Positions 1 through 9,157 of a stretch of DNA of 64,000 bases are shown here, one piece after another. The notes under the pieces are model-generated. The model saw only the letters and a program-made list of their open reading frames with translations, did no database searches and was not told the origin of the DNA. The stretch's first letter is position 1, and the number at the start of each line of letters is the position of its first letter. Source of the stretch: Algorimicrobium sediminis (GTDB taxonomy: Bacteria > Bacteroidota > Bacteroidia > Flavobacteriales > Flavobacteriaceae); contig NZ_JBHULS010000003.1 of assembly GCF_042684585.1 (NCBI RefSeq), forward strand, positions 1 through 64,000, written 5' to 3'. Both the position numbers and the translations under genes were made by a program.

Positions 1-157
1 TCCTGCAAAGCTTTTTGTTACTTTTTTTTGAAAATGTTTTTTAAACCGTTTTCAACTTCTAATAACCCGCTTGTCAAAGATCCTAACGCATCATTTCTAT
101 ACCCTGCGTTAGCGGCTGCAAATATGACACCTTTTTTTGCTTCCTACAAAGCTTTTT
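1..157 (-). repeat. Imperfect direct repeat, 141-bp period, at left edge
   Basis: Positions 1-16 and 142-157 are the same 16-mer with one mismatch (tcctgcaaagcttttt and tcctacaaagcttttt). The offset is 141 bp, exactly 47 codons, and both copies lie in one minus-strand frame. The mismatch turns CAG (Gln) in the left copy into TAG (stop) in the right copy. This looks like the end of a coding tandem duplication that continues beyond the window. Only the junction is visible, so the unit cannot be confirmed. Confidence 0.4.
18..143 (-). pseudogene. C-terminal gene fragment downstream of the porin gene
   Basis: Read on the minus strand, 143 to 18 encodes 41 residues and a TAA stop, ending ...EVENGLKNIFKKK, with a protein-like composition (FAAANAGYRNDALGSL). 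There is no start codon at a sensible place. In-frame TAG (146-144) and TAA (170-168) codons lie just upstream, separated by KIIKKAL. It therefore reads as the tail of a broken or duplicated gene, consistent with the repeat at 1-16 and 142-157. I do not recognise the family. A spurious open frame remains possible. Confidence 0.3.
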
Positions 158-271
158 TAATAATTTTTTACCACAATATTCAAGCGTTTTGAATTACAGA
201 CCGTTAGCGTCGTGTTTACCGCCTTACCCGCTGTTCATTTCGTGGGGTTGCTTGGAGAAAACACGCATTTC

Positions 272-2245
272 CTACATGAAGAAATTCCAAACTACGCCAA
301 ATCTAAGTGCAAAATCTCTGTAAGGATAATTTGGAGCTGCATAATAATTGTAGCCAGTCCAAGCGGAATTAAGGTGCTCTGCTTTTAAATAAATTCGGGT
401 TTGACTTATTTTAGCATTCACAAAAAAGTCTATTCTTGGAAAATTTCCATATTGCCGGTTGTTTTGAACATAAAATTCTGCCAACAGCGGATCGTAAGCA
501 TCCATATAATAATCGGTAAAATAACTAAATGTAACACCGGTTTGTAAAAATAATGCTTTCTTAAAAAACCTATTGGTATACAACAAGGTGTTTCTGGTAG
601 TAAACTTCGGTAGGTTTAAAATAGCGTTGTTGTCCTGCACGTGTTGATACATCATGGTATTTTGAAGCGAAAAACGTTTTAGAAAATTAAAGCCTTTTTC
701 CCACTTCACCTTAATATATTGAATGGAATTACTGGTTTGGAACGGTTTTACAGAACCGGTGTCATCTTTTCTGAAGTAAGCGTAATCAATTATATTAGTT
801 ACATTGGCTGAAACGTTGCCAAATAATCTAGATGTAACATACAACTCCAATTGCTGGGTATCTACGTTATTAAAGCTAGTTTGCCAATTGTAATTTTTGT
901 AGGTGCTTTGATACAGCAAAAAGTTATAATTAGGGGCACTGGAATTATGACTGGCCGTGGCACCAACCTGTAGGTTATTATTTACTTTGAAGGAGGCGTC
1001 TGCTTCTAAATAATTACCATTAAAGTCGCCAAGCACATTTAAACCGGCTTTTGCCCGCAGCTGAAATCCTTTAATAGTTTTTTCGTATTGTCCATTTACC
1101 GAAACCACGTCACCTTTTAGTCGGTTAGTAATTAATTGGTTATTAATAAGCGTTACCCTGTCGTAGCCGTAGTTGTAGTTGGTATACCCCAAATTCACAT
1201 TTACTGCACCCAATAGGTGGTTACTATATTGCAAACCAACTTGGCTGTAAAAGTTTTCTAAAGTTACCCGATCTCTTAAGTTAACAGTTTGAAAAGCATT
1301 TCCAAAATAATCGTTTTGCCTGTCTTGATTGTATTCGTAGTACTTATCTTCAAAAGAAATTATATGGTTTATGCCGATATTATTTTTGGACAACGAATCG
1401 GTTTCTTTCGTAAGGTGGTATGTATGGTCTAGATGAAACCGCTTACCTTTTAAAATGTTTTCAGCATCTTCAAAATTAACAGCTAACACGGCCCGATCCA
1501 GAAACTCGGGGTTTCCAGATTCAAAAAAAGGCACATTATCATCGCGGATACCCCCATTTTCTTGGTTTAACAAATCTTGCATTACCACATGCGCATTTAA
1601 AAAATAACGGTTGTTTTTGGTTTTATAACTTGTAGTAAACCTAAAATTACCGGTACTGGTAAGAATATGCTGATATTTGCCCAAACTGCGTAAACCTTTA
1701 TAAGCAATTGAGAAATTGAATTGTTTTGAGGTGTTTACCGTAAAAAACGCGTCTAATTGTTGCCCTTGTTTAAAGGCTGTTTTATAGTATAACTCTGTAA
1801 ATGGTGTAGGCACATGGTAATAATTTATGTCTGCTATTTCCATGTAGTTATAATGCCTTGCCCGAGCTCCAAAAAGCGGCATTAAGGTATTTTTTTGGTA
1901 GTTAAAACTTAAGGCGTTGTAGGTTTGGCCTACATTTGAAAAGGGAAGCAACTCAAAATTATCTCGGCGTAAATAATTAAATTTATATTCCTTGAAGATG
2001 GTTAAGGTAGTATCTACATAAGTGGTGTCGTTTTCTGGAGAAATAATTAGGTACTGCTCTATTTTAGCATCTAAATTTTTAATATCGTCTATGCGCGTAC
2101 TTTCAGACGATTTGTTGTTAAATTGGTTGGGGTTTTCCGAATTTATATCTCTGTTTGTATTGGCTCGTTCAATGCGCGGCTTGGTTTGGCCACTCACCAA
2201 ATTAACACAAAGCACTAAAAAAATGGTTAAAATTATTTTACTCAT
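272..2245 (-). CDS. Putative porin (Porin_10 family), outer-membrane beta-barrel
   Basis: 657 residues. An N-terminal signal peptide (MSKIILTIFLVLCVNLVSGQ) precedes a short Asn/Ser/Arg-rich linker, then a long series of alternating aromatic and polar strands (many NY, YNY, FRF pairs) that ends in ...WNFFM. Aromatic-ended beta-barrels of this size beside rnhB are the usual setting of the Bacteroidota Porin_10 family. It should sit in the outer membrane; its substrate is unknown. It is divergent from rnhB, and a TAnnTTTG element at 2272-2265 places its transcript start about 14 nt before the ATG. The family call rests on overall pattern, length and context. Confidence 0.8.
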   Translation of the reverse strand: MSKIILTIFLVLCVNLVSGQTKPRIERANTNRDINSENPNQFNNKSSESTRIDDIKNLDAKIEQYLIISPENDTTYVDTTLTIFKEYKFNYLRRDNFELLPFSNVGQTYNALSFNYQKNTLMPLFGARARHYNYMEIADINYYHVPTPFTELYYKTAFKQGQQLDAFFTVNTSKQFNFSIAYKGLRSLGKYQHILTSTGNFRFTTSYKTKNNRYFLNAHVVMQDLLNQENGGIRDDNVPFFESGNPEFLDRAVLAVNFEDAENILKGKRFHLDHTYHLTKETDSLSKNNIGINHIISFEDKYYEYNQDRQNDYFGNAFQTVNLRDRVTLENFYSQVGLQYSNHLLGAVNVNLGYTNYNYGYDRVTLINNQLITNRLKGDVVSVNGQYEKTIKGFQLRAKAGLNVLGDFNGNYLEADASFKVNNNLQVGATASHNSSAPNYNFLLYQSTYKNYNWQTSFNNVDTQQLELYVTSRLFGNVSANVTNIIDYAYFRKDDTGSVKPFQTSNSIQYIKVKWEKGFNFLKRFSLQNTMMYQHVQDNNAILNLPKFTTRNTLLYTNRFFKKALFLQTGVTFSYFTDYYMDAYDPLLAEFYVQNNRQYGNFPRIDFFVNAKISQTRIYLKAEHLNSAWTGYNYYAAPNYPYRDFALRFGVVWNFFM

Positions 2246-2264
2246 AATTATTTTTTCGACCTTG

Positions 2265-2272
2265 CAAATGTA
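2265..2272 (-). promoter_or_regulatory. TAnnTTTG -7 promoter element for the porin gene
   Basis: On the minus strand the sequence is TACATTTG, a full match to the Bacteroidota -7 consensus, ending 20 nt before the ATG. No convincing TTTG box lies about 19 nt further upstream. Confidence 0.5.
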
Positions 2273-2314
2273 TATACAATTTATAATACAGTCATTATAT
2301 AAAGAAGTATTAAT

Positions 2315-2914
2315 ATGCTAAAATTACAGTATTCCAAGTTTACCTTAGAATGTGGCACCGATGAAGCTGGCCGTGGTTGCTTGGCTGGACCTGTTACTGC
2401 TGCAGCTGTTATTTTACCTTCACACTTTAATAATGCCATTCTTAACGATTCCAAACAACTTTCTGCTAACAAACGAAATCATTTAAAAAATATTATTACC
2501 CAGGAGGCTGTAGGTTTTGGTTTCGCTCATATTTATCCGGATGAAATAGATCGCATTAATATTTTGAATGCCTCTATACTAGCTATGCACCAGGCCATTA
2601 CAGCGTTACCAATTAAACCCGAATTTATAATTGTAGATGGTAATAAATTTAAACCCTGTGCAAACATTCCTTACGAGACCATAATTAAAGGGGATGCTAA
2701 ATTTTTAAATATTGCAGCGGCATCTGTTTTAGCTAAAACTTACAGAGATGCCTATATGGAAAAAATACACGAGGAGTTTCCCATGTATAATTGGAAACAA
2801 AACAAAGGCTACCCTACCAAAGAACACCGCGAAGCTATTAAGCTTTATGGCCCCACAAAATATCACAGAACCTCCTTTAAACTCCTTCCGGAGCAGTTAA
2901 AAATGAACTTGTAA
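2315..2914 (+). CDS. rnhB: Ribonuclease HII
   Basis: 199 residues, the normal length. RNase HII cleaves the RNA strand of RNA-DNA hybrids and starts removal of single ribonucleotides from DNA. The hallmark DEAGRG is at residues 16-21 (GTDEAGRGCLAGPV), with NDSKQLS following and IVDGNKF and AAASVLAKTYRD carrying the remaining acidic and basic active-site residues. It starts with ATG at 2315, divergent from the porin gene, and is followed on the same strand by a large lipoprotein gene 64 nt (2915-2978) downstream that has its own promoter element. Nothing is missing from the catalytic core. Confidence 0.97.
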   Translation: MLKLQYSKFTLECGTDEAGRGCLAGPVTAAAVILPSHFNNAILNDSKQLSANKRNHLKNIITQEAVGFGFAHIYPDEIDRINILNASILAMHQAITALPIKPEFIIVDGNKFKPCANIPYETIIKGDAKFLNIAAASVLAKTYRDAYMEKIHEEFPMYNWKQNKGYPTKEHREAIKLYGPTKYHRTSFKLLPEQLKMNL

Positions 2915-2953
2915 GTTGGTCTTTATTCGTTTTATAGCTATAAATTATTTATG

Positions 2954-2961
2954 TAGGTTTG
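2954..2961 (+). promoter_or_regulatory. TAnnTTTG -7 promoter element
   Basis: TAGGTTTG, ending 17 nt before the ATG at 2979 and 8 nt before the ATG at 2970. A transcript start a few nucleotides downstream (about 2967) would leave almost no leader for the 2970 start, which favours 2979. Confidence 0.45.
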
Positions 2962-2978
2962 TATAAATTATGGCACTC

Positions 2979-5408
2979 ATGAAAAACATTTGGTTTTTAA
3001 GTATTTTAAGCGTCCTTTTACTAGCCTGTAATAGTTCCAAAAAGAAAGCGCAACTAGCAGATTATTTAAGTAACGACGCTAGTGTTATTGTAAAAGTTAA
3101 TAACATGGCTAGTTTAAAAAGCAATATAAGCAATAACGCTTTTTTACAGACGTTAGAAAGCGCCAAAAATTACCAAACGCTTTTAGAAAAATTAGATGTT
3201 TTAAATTATCTAAAAACAGAGGAAGAGCTCTTTCTTTCGTTGTTTGAAACTCCGGACGACGTAGCGTTTTCAGTAGCTACAAAACTAACACCAAACTTGT
3301 TTCATATAGACAGTGTACCAAATATTAACAGTGCTAACAAGTCTAAAGCTTCTAAAAATATTATGCGTACTACCATTGCCAATAATACTTTTTATTACGC
3401 GGTACGAGACAGCGTTTTTATAGGCGCTTCAGCTAAACATATTTTAGATAACATCCTTAATTCCAAATCGGTTCATCCTAATATAAAAACACTTATAAAA
3501 GCTTCTGGACCAGACAATCAGCTTTCTGTGTTTGTAAACAAAAAACAGGACAAGGCTTTACAAGCGCTACTAATAAATACAGAAATTGCTACCGAACTTC
3601 TTACGGATTATATGTTTTTGGATATAGATGTAGACCAAAATGCTTTAAAATTAAACGGGGTGGTTAAATCGGCCGATTCCAGCCTAAAATTAATAGACGT
3701 TTTTAAAAACACGAAACCACAGGAAAATAGGCTTGCAACGGTAACTCCCGCAAATAGCGATGGCTTTTTGAGTCTTACATTTCAAAATTACGCCGAATTT
3801 CACAAAAACTTAAAACCCTTTAAATCGCCAGATTCTTCTAGCAACAAAGTGCTTCTGGATAATGTTATAGAAGCCGGTGTTATATACGAGGGCTCCAACC
3901 GTGCGGTGGTATTACATTCTTTAGATATGTATATTACTAAAGATGCCTTATTAAACGATCAAGACATGATTGAAACCTTTCGGGAAATTCCTATTTATAG
4001 CTTCAGCAGGCCGGAATTTTTTGTAGAGAGTTTTTTCCCATTTATTAGCTTCAACCAAGCTAATATGTATTGTATTCTTGACAATTTTATTGTTTTTTCA
4101 GATAATACCGACTTTTTACACACCATAATAGCTAGTTACAAAAACCAAACGACCTTTAGCAACCGTAGTCCATATACAGATTTGCAAGCCCATTTTAGCG
4201 ATGAAGCCTCATTATTAAGTGTGGTAAATCCGGATAAGTTAGAAGCCTTGCTTCACAAAAACCTAAACGACAGCGTGCCTCTAAAACTTGATGCCTTTAA
4301 GGCCAGTGGTATTCAGTTTGTTTACGACACCAATTTTGCACACGTACATGCCGTTGTACAAAAAGCAAAAGTACGTGCCGTGGAGAATGCTGTTACCGAA
4401 ATGGCCTCGGTTACGCTAGATAATCCCCTACTAAACACGCCGCAATTAGTTACCAACCACATTACTAAAGAAAAAGAAATAGTGGTACAAGATGTTAAGA
4501 ACAACTTGTATTTAATATCGAATAGCGGCAAAATACTTTGGAAGAAACAGCTTAACAATCCAATTTTGGGCCAGATTTCGCAGATTGACATGTATAAAAA
4601 CGGCCGTTTGCAATTAGCTTTTTCAACAAGTAACGCGGTGTATGTTTTAGACAGAAATGGCAAAGATGTAAAACCATTTCCTGTAAAACTAAACGATGCC
4701 ATTACGCAACCCCTTGCGGTTTTTGATTACGACAATACTAAAAATTATCGTTTAGTGGTAACCCAAAACAAACAATTGTTAATGTTAGATGCCAAAGGTA
4801 AATCGGTTAAAGGCTTTAGCTTTAACAACACAAGTGGCAGTATAATACACCAACCTCAACATATTCGTATTGGTAGAAAAGATTATATTGTTGTTAAAAC
4901 AGCCAATAAATTATATATTCTGAATCGAGTTGGTAAACCACGGGTTACACCAAAATCGCAACAAACATATTCTGCAGAGGCGGTGTATTTATACCAAGGT
5001 AACTTTGCCACGACAACCAAGGACGGCAATTTTGTAACAATAGACCAGAGTGGAAATACCGCCATTCAAAACCTAAATCTAACCGAGCAACATGGTTTAG
5101 TTACAACTAGTAAAACACGGGTTACGCTGTCCGAAAATAAGTTGAGCATAAAAGGAAATACATACGAGTTAGATTACGGAAATTACAGCAAACCAGTTAT
5201 TTTTTATTTACAGGATAAAATTTATGTATCTGTTACGGACAAGCAAACGCAGAAAGTATTTTTATTTGATAGTAATGCCAACCTTTTAAATAATTTTCCT
5301 GTATATGGCACATCTGCCATTGATATGGCCAATATGGATAAAGGAAAAAATTTAGAATTTGTTACAAGCGGCGGTACCGACACTATTTTAATTTACGAAA
5401 TAAACTAA
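2979..5408 (+). CDS. Large surface/periplasmic lipoprotein with C-terminal propeller-like repeats
   Basis: 809 residues from ATG 2979; ATG 2970 would add three residues. The N-terminus MKNIWFLSILSVLLLACNSS has a clear lipobox (LLAC, Cys17). The first ~450 residues resemble the DUF3352-like proteins that describe a model bound to 'NNMASLKSNI'-type helices, but I am not sure of this. From about residue 470 repeated blocks such as VVQDVKNNLYLISNSGKILWKK, AVYVLDRNGKDVKPFPVKL and KLYILNRVGKPRV look like PQQ or FG-GAP type beta-propeller blades. Function is unknown; a scaffold or binding protein in the envelope is plausible. The gene follows rnhB on the same strand, an arrangement I recall from other flavobacteria. 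Confidence 0.75.
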   Translation: MKNIWFLSILSVLLLACNSSKKKAQLADYLSNDASVIVKVNNMASLKSNISNNAFLQTLESAKNYQTLLEKLDVLNYLKTEEELFLSLFETPDDVAFSVATKLTPNLFHIDSVPNINSANKSKASKNIMRTTIANNTFYYAVRDSVFIGASAKHILDNILNSKSVHPNIKTLIKASGPDNQLSVFVNKKQDKALQALLINTEIATELLTDYMFLDIDVDQNALKLNGVVKSADSSLKLIDVFKNTKPQENRLATVTPANSDGFLSLTFQNYAEFHKNLKPFKSPDSSSNKVLLDNVIEAGVIYEGSNRAVVLHSLDMYITKDALLNDQDMIETFREIPIYSFSRPEFFVESFFPFISFNQANMYCILDNFIVFSDNTDFLHTIIASYKNQTTFSNRSPYTDLQAHFSDEASLLSVVNPDKLEALLHKNLNDSVPLKLDAFKASGIQFVYDTNFAHVHAVVQKAKVRAVENAVTEMASVTLDNPLLNTPQLVTNHITKEKEIVVQDVKNNLYLISNSGKILWKKQLNNPILGQISQIDMYKNGRLQLAFSTSNAVYVLDRNGKDVKPFPVKLNDAITQPLAVFDYDNTKNYRLVVTQNKQLLMLDAKGKSVKGFSFNNTSGSIIHQPQHIRIGRKDYIVVKTANKLYILNRVGKPRVTPKSQQTYSAEAVYLYQGNFATTTKDGNFVTIDQSGNTAIQNLNLTEQHGLVTTSKTRVTLSENKLSIKGNTYELDYGNYSKPVIFYLQDKIYVSVTDKQTQKVFLFDSNANLLNNFPVYGTSAIDMANMDKGKNLEFVTSGGTDTILIYEIN

Positions 5409-5428
5409 CTTAAAACCAAACACTTGCA

Positions 5429-5450
5429 GTAAAAAAGTCGCTTTTTATAC
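5429..5450 (+). terminator. Weak terminator-like hairpin
   Basis: AAAAAG (5432-5437) pairs with CTTTTT (5441-5446) across a TCG loop and is extended by GTA/TAC with one bulged A. It follows the lipoprotein stop at 5408. The stem is short and AT-rich. Confidence 0.35.
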
Positions 5451-5526
5451 TATTAATTTCTTAAAAAGGTTAACTTTATAAAATACATTCCATTAAGAAG
5501 GTTAAAATCCATTAATATGTATCATT

Positions 5527-6165
5527 ATGCGAAAACCCATTTTAACGTTACTTCCCATGGCACTGTTTTTATTTACGATAGTTAGTTGTGAAACTGGCAA
5601 AAAAACAGAAAGCTCTAAAATTGTACTAACCACTGAAAATAATGTTTATGAAGGCGATTTGTACCAATTGTATTTAGAAGACAAAATTTTATTTACAAAG
5701 GCTCAATTAGACATTACAAGCGATTTTTTAGAAACAGAGCCCAACAATGAGAAATTACTAGCCGAACTTGAAACACTTAAAAGTGATTTAAACGCCTTAA
5801 AAAAGAATATTGAAATTCAAAACCAGCAAGATGCCTTAATAGGCAAACTGCCCCGAGTTCCGCGTGTACCGCCTGTGCCACCACAACCCTGCTTGGCTGG
5901 TGCTTGCATACCTACTGCGGTTTCATTTATAACCATCTCCAATGATATCCAACGTATTGTGGTGAAGATTACAGATTTGGAAACAAAAGAAATAATTGCC
6001 TCGGCTTCAATAAGTAAACCGTCACCACTACCCCAGTATGAGAATTTAGTTACGGCAACTGCTATTGATTTAAAGGAATTTACTGGTGCTGTAATTATAG
6101 ACATTCAACGAACCAATACCGATAATGAAACCATTAGTTACAGCCTAAATGGTAACATCTATTAG
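5527..6165 (+). CDS. Lipoprotein of unknown function with a proline-rich linker
   Basis: 212 residues. MRKPILTLLPMALFLFTIVSC is a lipoprotein signal (Cys21). Residues about 45-105 are predicted helical or coiled (EDKILFTKAQLDITSDF, LETLKSDLNALKKNIEIQ). They are followed by a striking LPRVPRVPPVPPQPC stretch (108-122) and a second Cys at 127, then a C-terminal domain of alternating beta-strands (VSFITISNDIQRIVVKITD). The order is lipid anchor, helical stalk, stiff proline hinge and beta domain. No family recognised. Gaps of over 100 nt on both sides suggest a single-gene unit. Confidence 0.65.
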   Translation: MRKPILTLLPMALFLFTIVSCETGKKTESSKIVLTTENNVYEGDLYQLYLEDKILFTKAQLDITSDFLETEPNNEKLLAELETLKSDLNALKKNIEIQNQQDALIGKLPRVPRVPPVPPQPCLAGACIPTAVSFITISNDIQRIVVKITDLETKEIIASASISKPSPLPQYENLVTATAIDLKEFTGAVIIDIQRTNTDNETISYSLNGNIY

Positions 6166-6266
6166 TATAGTGGTGTAGAATAAAAAATAAAACAATCTTA
6201 AATAACTTGAATTTGGAATAAGTTATAACAGAAACAAAATCTGATAGTTCTAGATACCGCAAACCG

Positions 6267-6290
6267 CTCTTTTACGGCTTCATAAAAGAG
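6267..6290 (+). terminator. Possible terminator after the proline-rich lipoprotein gene
   Basis: CTCTTTTA (6267-6274) pairs with TAAAAGAG (6283-6290) over an 8-nt loop, and the following sequence ttatgtgtttt is T-rich but interrupted. It lies about 100 nt after the stop at 6165. Weak. Confidence 0.3.
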
Positions 6291-6375
6291 TTATGTGTTT
6301 TATACTAGAAAATGATATGCTTTCCATAACATTGTAAAAATTTTTACTTTTTTACGGATTGAATAATACTATGTT

Positions 6376-6409
6376 AAAGCTTTTAGTAACTTTACTAAAA
6401 GCTTTTTTT
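6376..6409 (+). terminator. Perfect terminator hairpin ending at the CHAT gene start codon
   Basis: AAAGCTTTTAGTA (6376-6388) and TACTAAAAGCTTT (6393-6405) form a perfect 13-bp stem with a 4-nt loop. The T run 6403-6409 directly precedes the ATG at 6410. The loop region reads TAACTTTA (6387-6394), one base from the TAnnTTTG promoter element. It may end upstream transcription, act as an attenuator for the CHAT gene, or serve as both terminator and promoter. Confidence 0.6.
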
Positions 6410-9157
6410 ATGCGTAACATTCTAACAGTCATTTTAGTATCCATATTCACGTCGAGTATTTTAGCGCAGGAAAACAATCATTTAAACGCTTTAAATTATA
6501 ACTTTGATAAAGTGTATGAACATTATTATACCAACACCGATTCGGCGCTATATTATTTAAAGAAAGTTAAAGAACAAGCCCGCTCATACAATGAAATAGA
6601 CTATTTTATTGAAGCTTTAATAACTGAAAATTGGGCAGCTAACGCTACATACAATTTAGCCTTAATGCGTAAAACCCTAAAACAATTTGATTCTGTTTTA
6701 ATTAAAAACGCTGTTTACATAAAAACGCTGGACCAAGGTAACTACTACCAAGCCGCCTATCAGTACTCCAACGCATTGTATGCTTATGAGCTTGCAGATT
6801 TCAAAAAAGCATTAATCAATTTTAAATTTCTCATAAGTACTATTGAAGCTATCCCTGACTTTGAAAGCCATACCGATATTTTTAATTTATATATAACAGC
6901 TCATAATTTTATTGCTAAAATTTATACTATTGAGCAGCAGTATAAACTTGCCAAACAATATTATGATGAAAGCTTAAGAAACATAAAATCCAACCCAGAA
7001 ACAAATAAGGCTTTAGCTAGTAGTATTTATATTCTGCTTTCCGAAATACATGAAAAAGAAGGCAACTTTGAACAGGCAAACGCATCTATATTAAAAAACA
7101 TACCGTACCATACATTGGTTTCAAAAAATAGCAATCGTATTATTTCGTCTTACCAGGGAGTTGTTAACAATCATATTAATCTTAAACAACTGGACAGCGC
7201 CAAATTTTATGTTCAGCTAATGAAAGCAAACCTAACTCCTAAACATGCGTTTAGACATAAGTACCACGAAGCTAAAGCTAAAATTTTTGAAGCTGAAAAC
7301 TCGTATTCACAAGCAGAAAAAGAACTTATAGCTGCTTTAAACCTCATAAAACAGAAATGGCAAGATGAAACGCATACAGATGTTGCAAAAGCTTATAACG
7401 CCATTGGCTTGTTACATGCTAAATTTAATAACCCCAAGGCCGCCTTGGAAAATTACAATTTAGCCTTAAAACAGCTATCTAAAAACAATACGAACACAAG
7501 TATAAATCAAACTGTTGTTTTGAAAATTTTAAAAAACAAAACGCAAATTTTAAATGTGTTAGAAAATTATTCAGAAAGTCTATTAACGGCAAATAATGCC
7601 ATGGAAACTTTAGACTTTTTAAAACCTACCTTTAAAAATAATTCAGATAAACTCTTTTTAATGGCTGATGCCTTTCCTGTTTTCGAGTCGGCACTAGAGG
7701 CTAACTTTGAATTACACAAAAAAACCAAGCAAGACAGTCTTATTGATCATGCTTTTTATGCTTCCGAAAAAAGTAAAAGTGTGCTTTTAATGGAAGCGCT
7801 TTTAAGCACAAAAGCGACTGATTTTGCTAATATTCCCAAAAAAATTATTGAACAAGAACAGATATTACGATCGCAAATTACGCATTTAGAAAAGCTTTTA
7901 AATACATCTGAAAACACCGATTTAGAATCTGAATTATTCGAAACTAATACTAGTTATCGCGAATTGATAACGACTATTGAAACTAATTATAAAACCTATT
8001 ACGATTTAAAATACAATTCTGAAGTCATCACTTTATCAGAATTACAGCGGTTCTTAAAACCAGATACCGCGCTAATATCCTATTTTTATGGTAATGATGC
8101 CATTTACAGTATCGTTATTACTAAAAAAAGCAAATCCCTACATCAATTAAAACGAGATGCACAAGTAGACGAACGTATTATTTCTGTTTACAATATGTTA
8201 AACAACCCGAAATCAGACATACATGAACTAAATAATAAATCGTTTCAAGTATATTCTCAATTAGTAGCGCCAAGTCTTGATGCTATTTCAGAAAAAAACA
8301 TCATTATTATAACAGATGGGTTACTAAATTATCTGCCATTTTCTGGTCTATCTACAACTGGCGCTGCAAAATATTTGGTAGCGAATCGTGCTATTAGTTA
8401 TGTTAATTCGGCAACTTTACTCCAACAGCTTTCCTATAAAAAACCTCTTAACACAAATGTATTAGCCTTTGCTCCTAGTTTTGATGGCCCCAATTCTAAT
8501 AACTTACTAGCCTTGCCTAATAACAAAAAGGAGGCTACAAATATTCTAAATTATTTTAGTGGAAAAACCTTAACAGATAATCAGGCAACGCTACAAAACT
8601 TTAATAAAATTAGTGCTGATTATGGTATATTACATTTTGCCACGCATGCTATTTTAGATGATAAAAACCCCGAATACTCCTATTTGGCCTTTCAGCCGGA
8701 CAGCACAAACAATTTATTATATGTAAGCGACTTGTATAATTTAAATACCAACACCAGTTTAGTGACATTAAGTGCTTGCGAAAGTGGTTTAGGCGACTTA
8801 AAACGCGGTGAAGGTTTTATAAGTTTAGCACGCGGCTTTTATTTTAGTGGTGCTAAAAGTATAGCTAGTACCTTGTGGAAAATTAACGATGGTTCATCCT
8901 TGAAAATCATGGATGTATTTTACAAAAACCTATCGGAAGGCGCGGATAAAAACACGGCTTTACAAAAAGCACAAGTTTCCTTTATTCATGCTAATAATCA
9001 AAATGCCTTATCGCACCCGTATTATTGGTCGGGTTTTGTTATCTCTGGAAATATGCAGGCTATTCAAACTACCCATAATTGGATTTGGTATACCTCCGGT
9101 ATTATTAGCTTATTAGCCCTGTATTATTTATTTATAACCTTCAGAAAATCTAATTAA
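6410..9157 (+). CDS. Exported TPR-CHAT caspase-like protein with C-terminal membrane anchor
   Basis: 915 residues from ATG 6410, chosen because it begins a signal peptide (MRNILTVILVSIFTSSILAQ); longer in-frame starts at 6359 (TTG) and 6371 (ATG) would translate through the terminator hairpin. Residues about 25-420 are TPR-like helical pairs, then a helical linker. A CHAT (caspase HetF-associated) domain fills about 600-890. The catalytic His746 (HFATHA) and Cys790 (LSACESGLGD) are both present, so it should be an active cysteine peptidase. A transmembrane helix near 885-910 (SGIISLLALYYLFITF) with a short basic tail anchors it. Predicted topology places TPR and CHAT in the periplasm. Its 3' end overlaps the converging anti-sigma-like gene by 8 bp. 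Substrate unknown. Confidence 0.88.
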   Translation: MRNILTVILVSIFTSSILAQENNHLNALNYNFDKVYEHYYTNTDSALYYLKKVKEQARSYNEIDYFIEALITENWAANATYNLALMRKTLKQFDSVLIKNAVYIKTLDQGNYYQAAYQYSNALYAYELADFKKALINFKFLISTIEAIPDFESHTDIFNLYITAHNFIAKIYTIEQQYKLAKQYYDESLRNIKSNPETNKALASSIYILLSEIHEKEGNFEQANASILKNIPYHTLVSKNSNRIISSYQGVVNNHINLKQLDSAKFYVQLMKANLTPKHAFRHKYHEAKAKIFEAENSYSQAEKELIAALNLIKQKWQDETHTDVAKAYNAIGLLHAKFNNPKAALENYNLALKQLSKNNTNTSINQTVVLKILKNKTQILNVLENYSESLLTANNAMETLDFLKPTFKNNSDKLFLMADAFPVFESALEANFELHKKTKQDSLIDHAFYASEKSKSVLLMEALLSTKATDFANIPKKIIEQEQILRSQITHLEKLLNTSENTDLESELFETNTSYRELITTIETNYKTYYDLKYNSEVITLSELQRFLKPDTALISYFYGNDAIYSIVITKKSKSLHQLKRDAQVDERIISVYNMLNNPKSDIHELNNKSFQVYSQLVAPSLDAISEKNIIIITDGLLNYLPFSGLSTTGAAKYLVANRAISYVNSATLLQQLSYKKPLNTNVLAFAPSFDGPNSNNLLALPNNKKEATNILNYFSGKTLTDNQATLQNFNKISADYGILHFATHAILDDKNPEYSYLAFQPDSTNNLLYVSDLYNLNTNTSLVTLSACESGLGDLKRGEGFISLARGFYFSGAKSIASTLWKINDGSSLKIMDVFYKNLSEGADKNTALQKAQVSFIHANNQNALSHPYYWSGFVISGNMQAIQTTHNWIWYTSGIISLLALYYLFITFRKSN

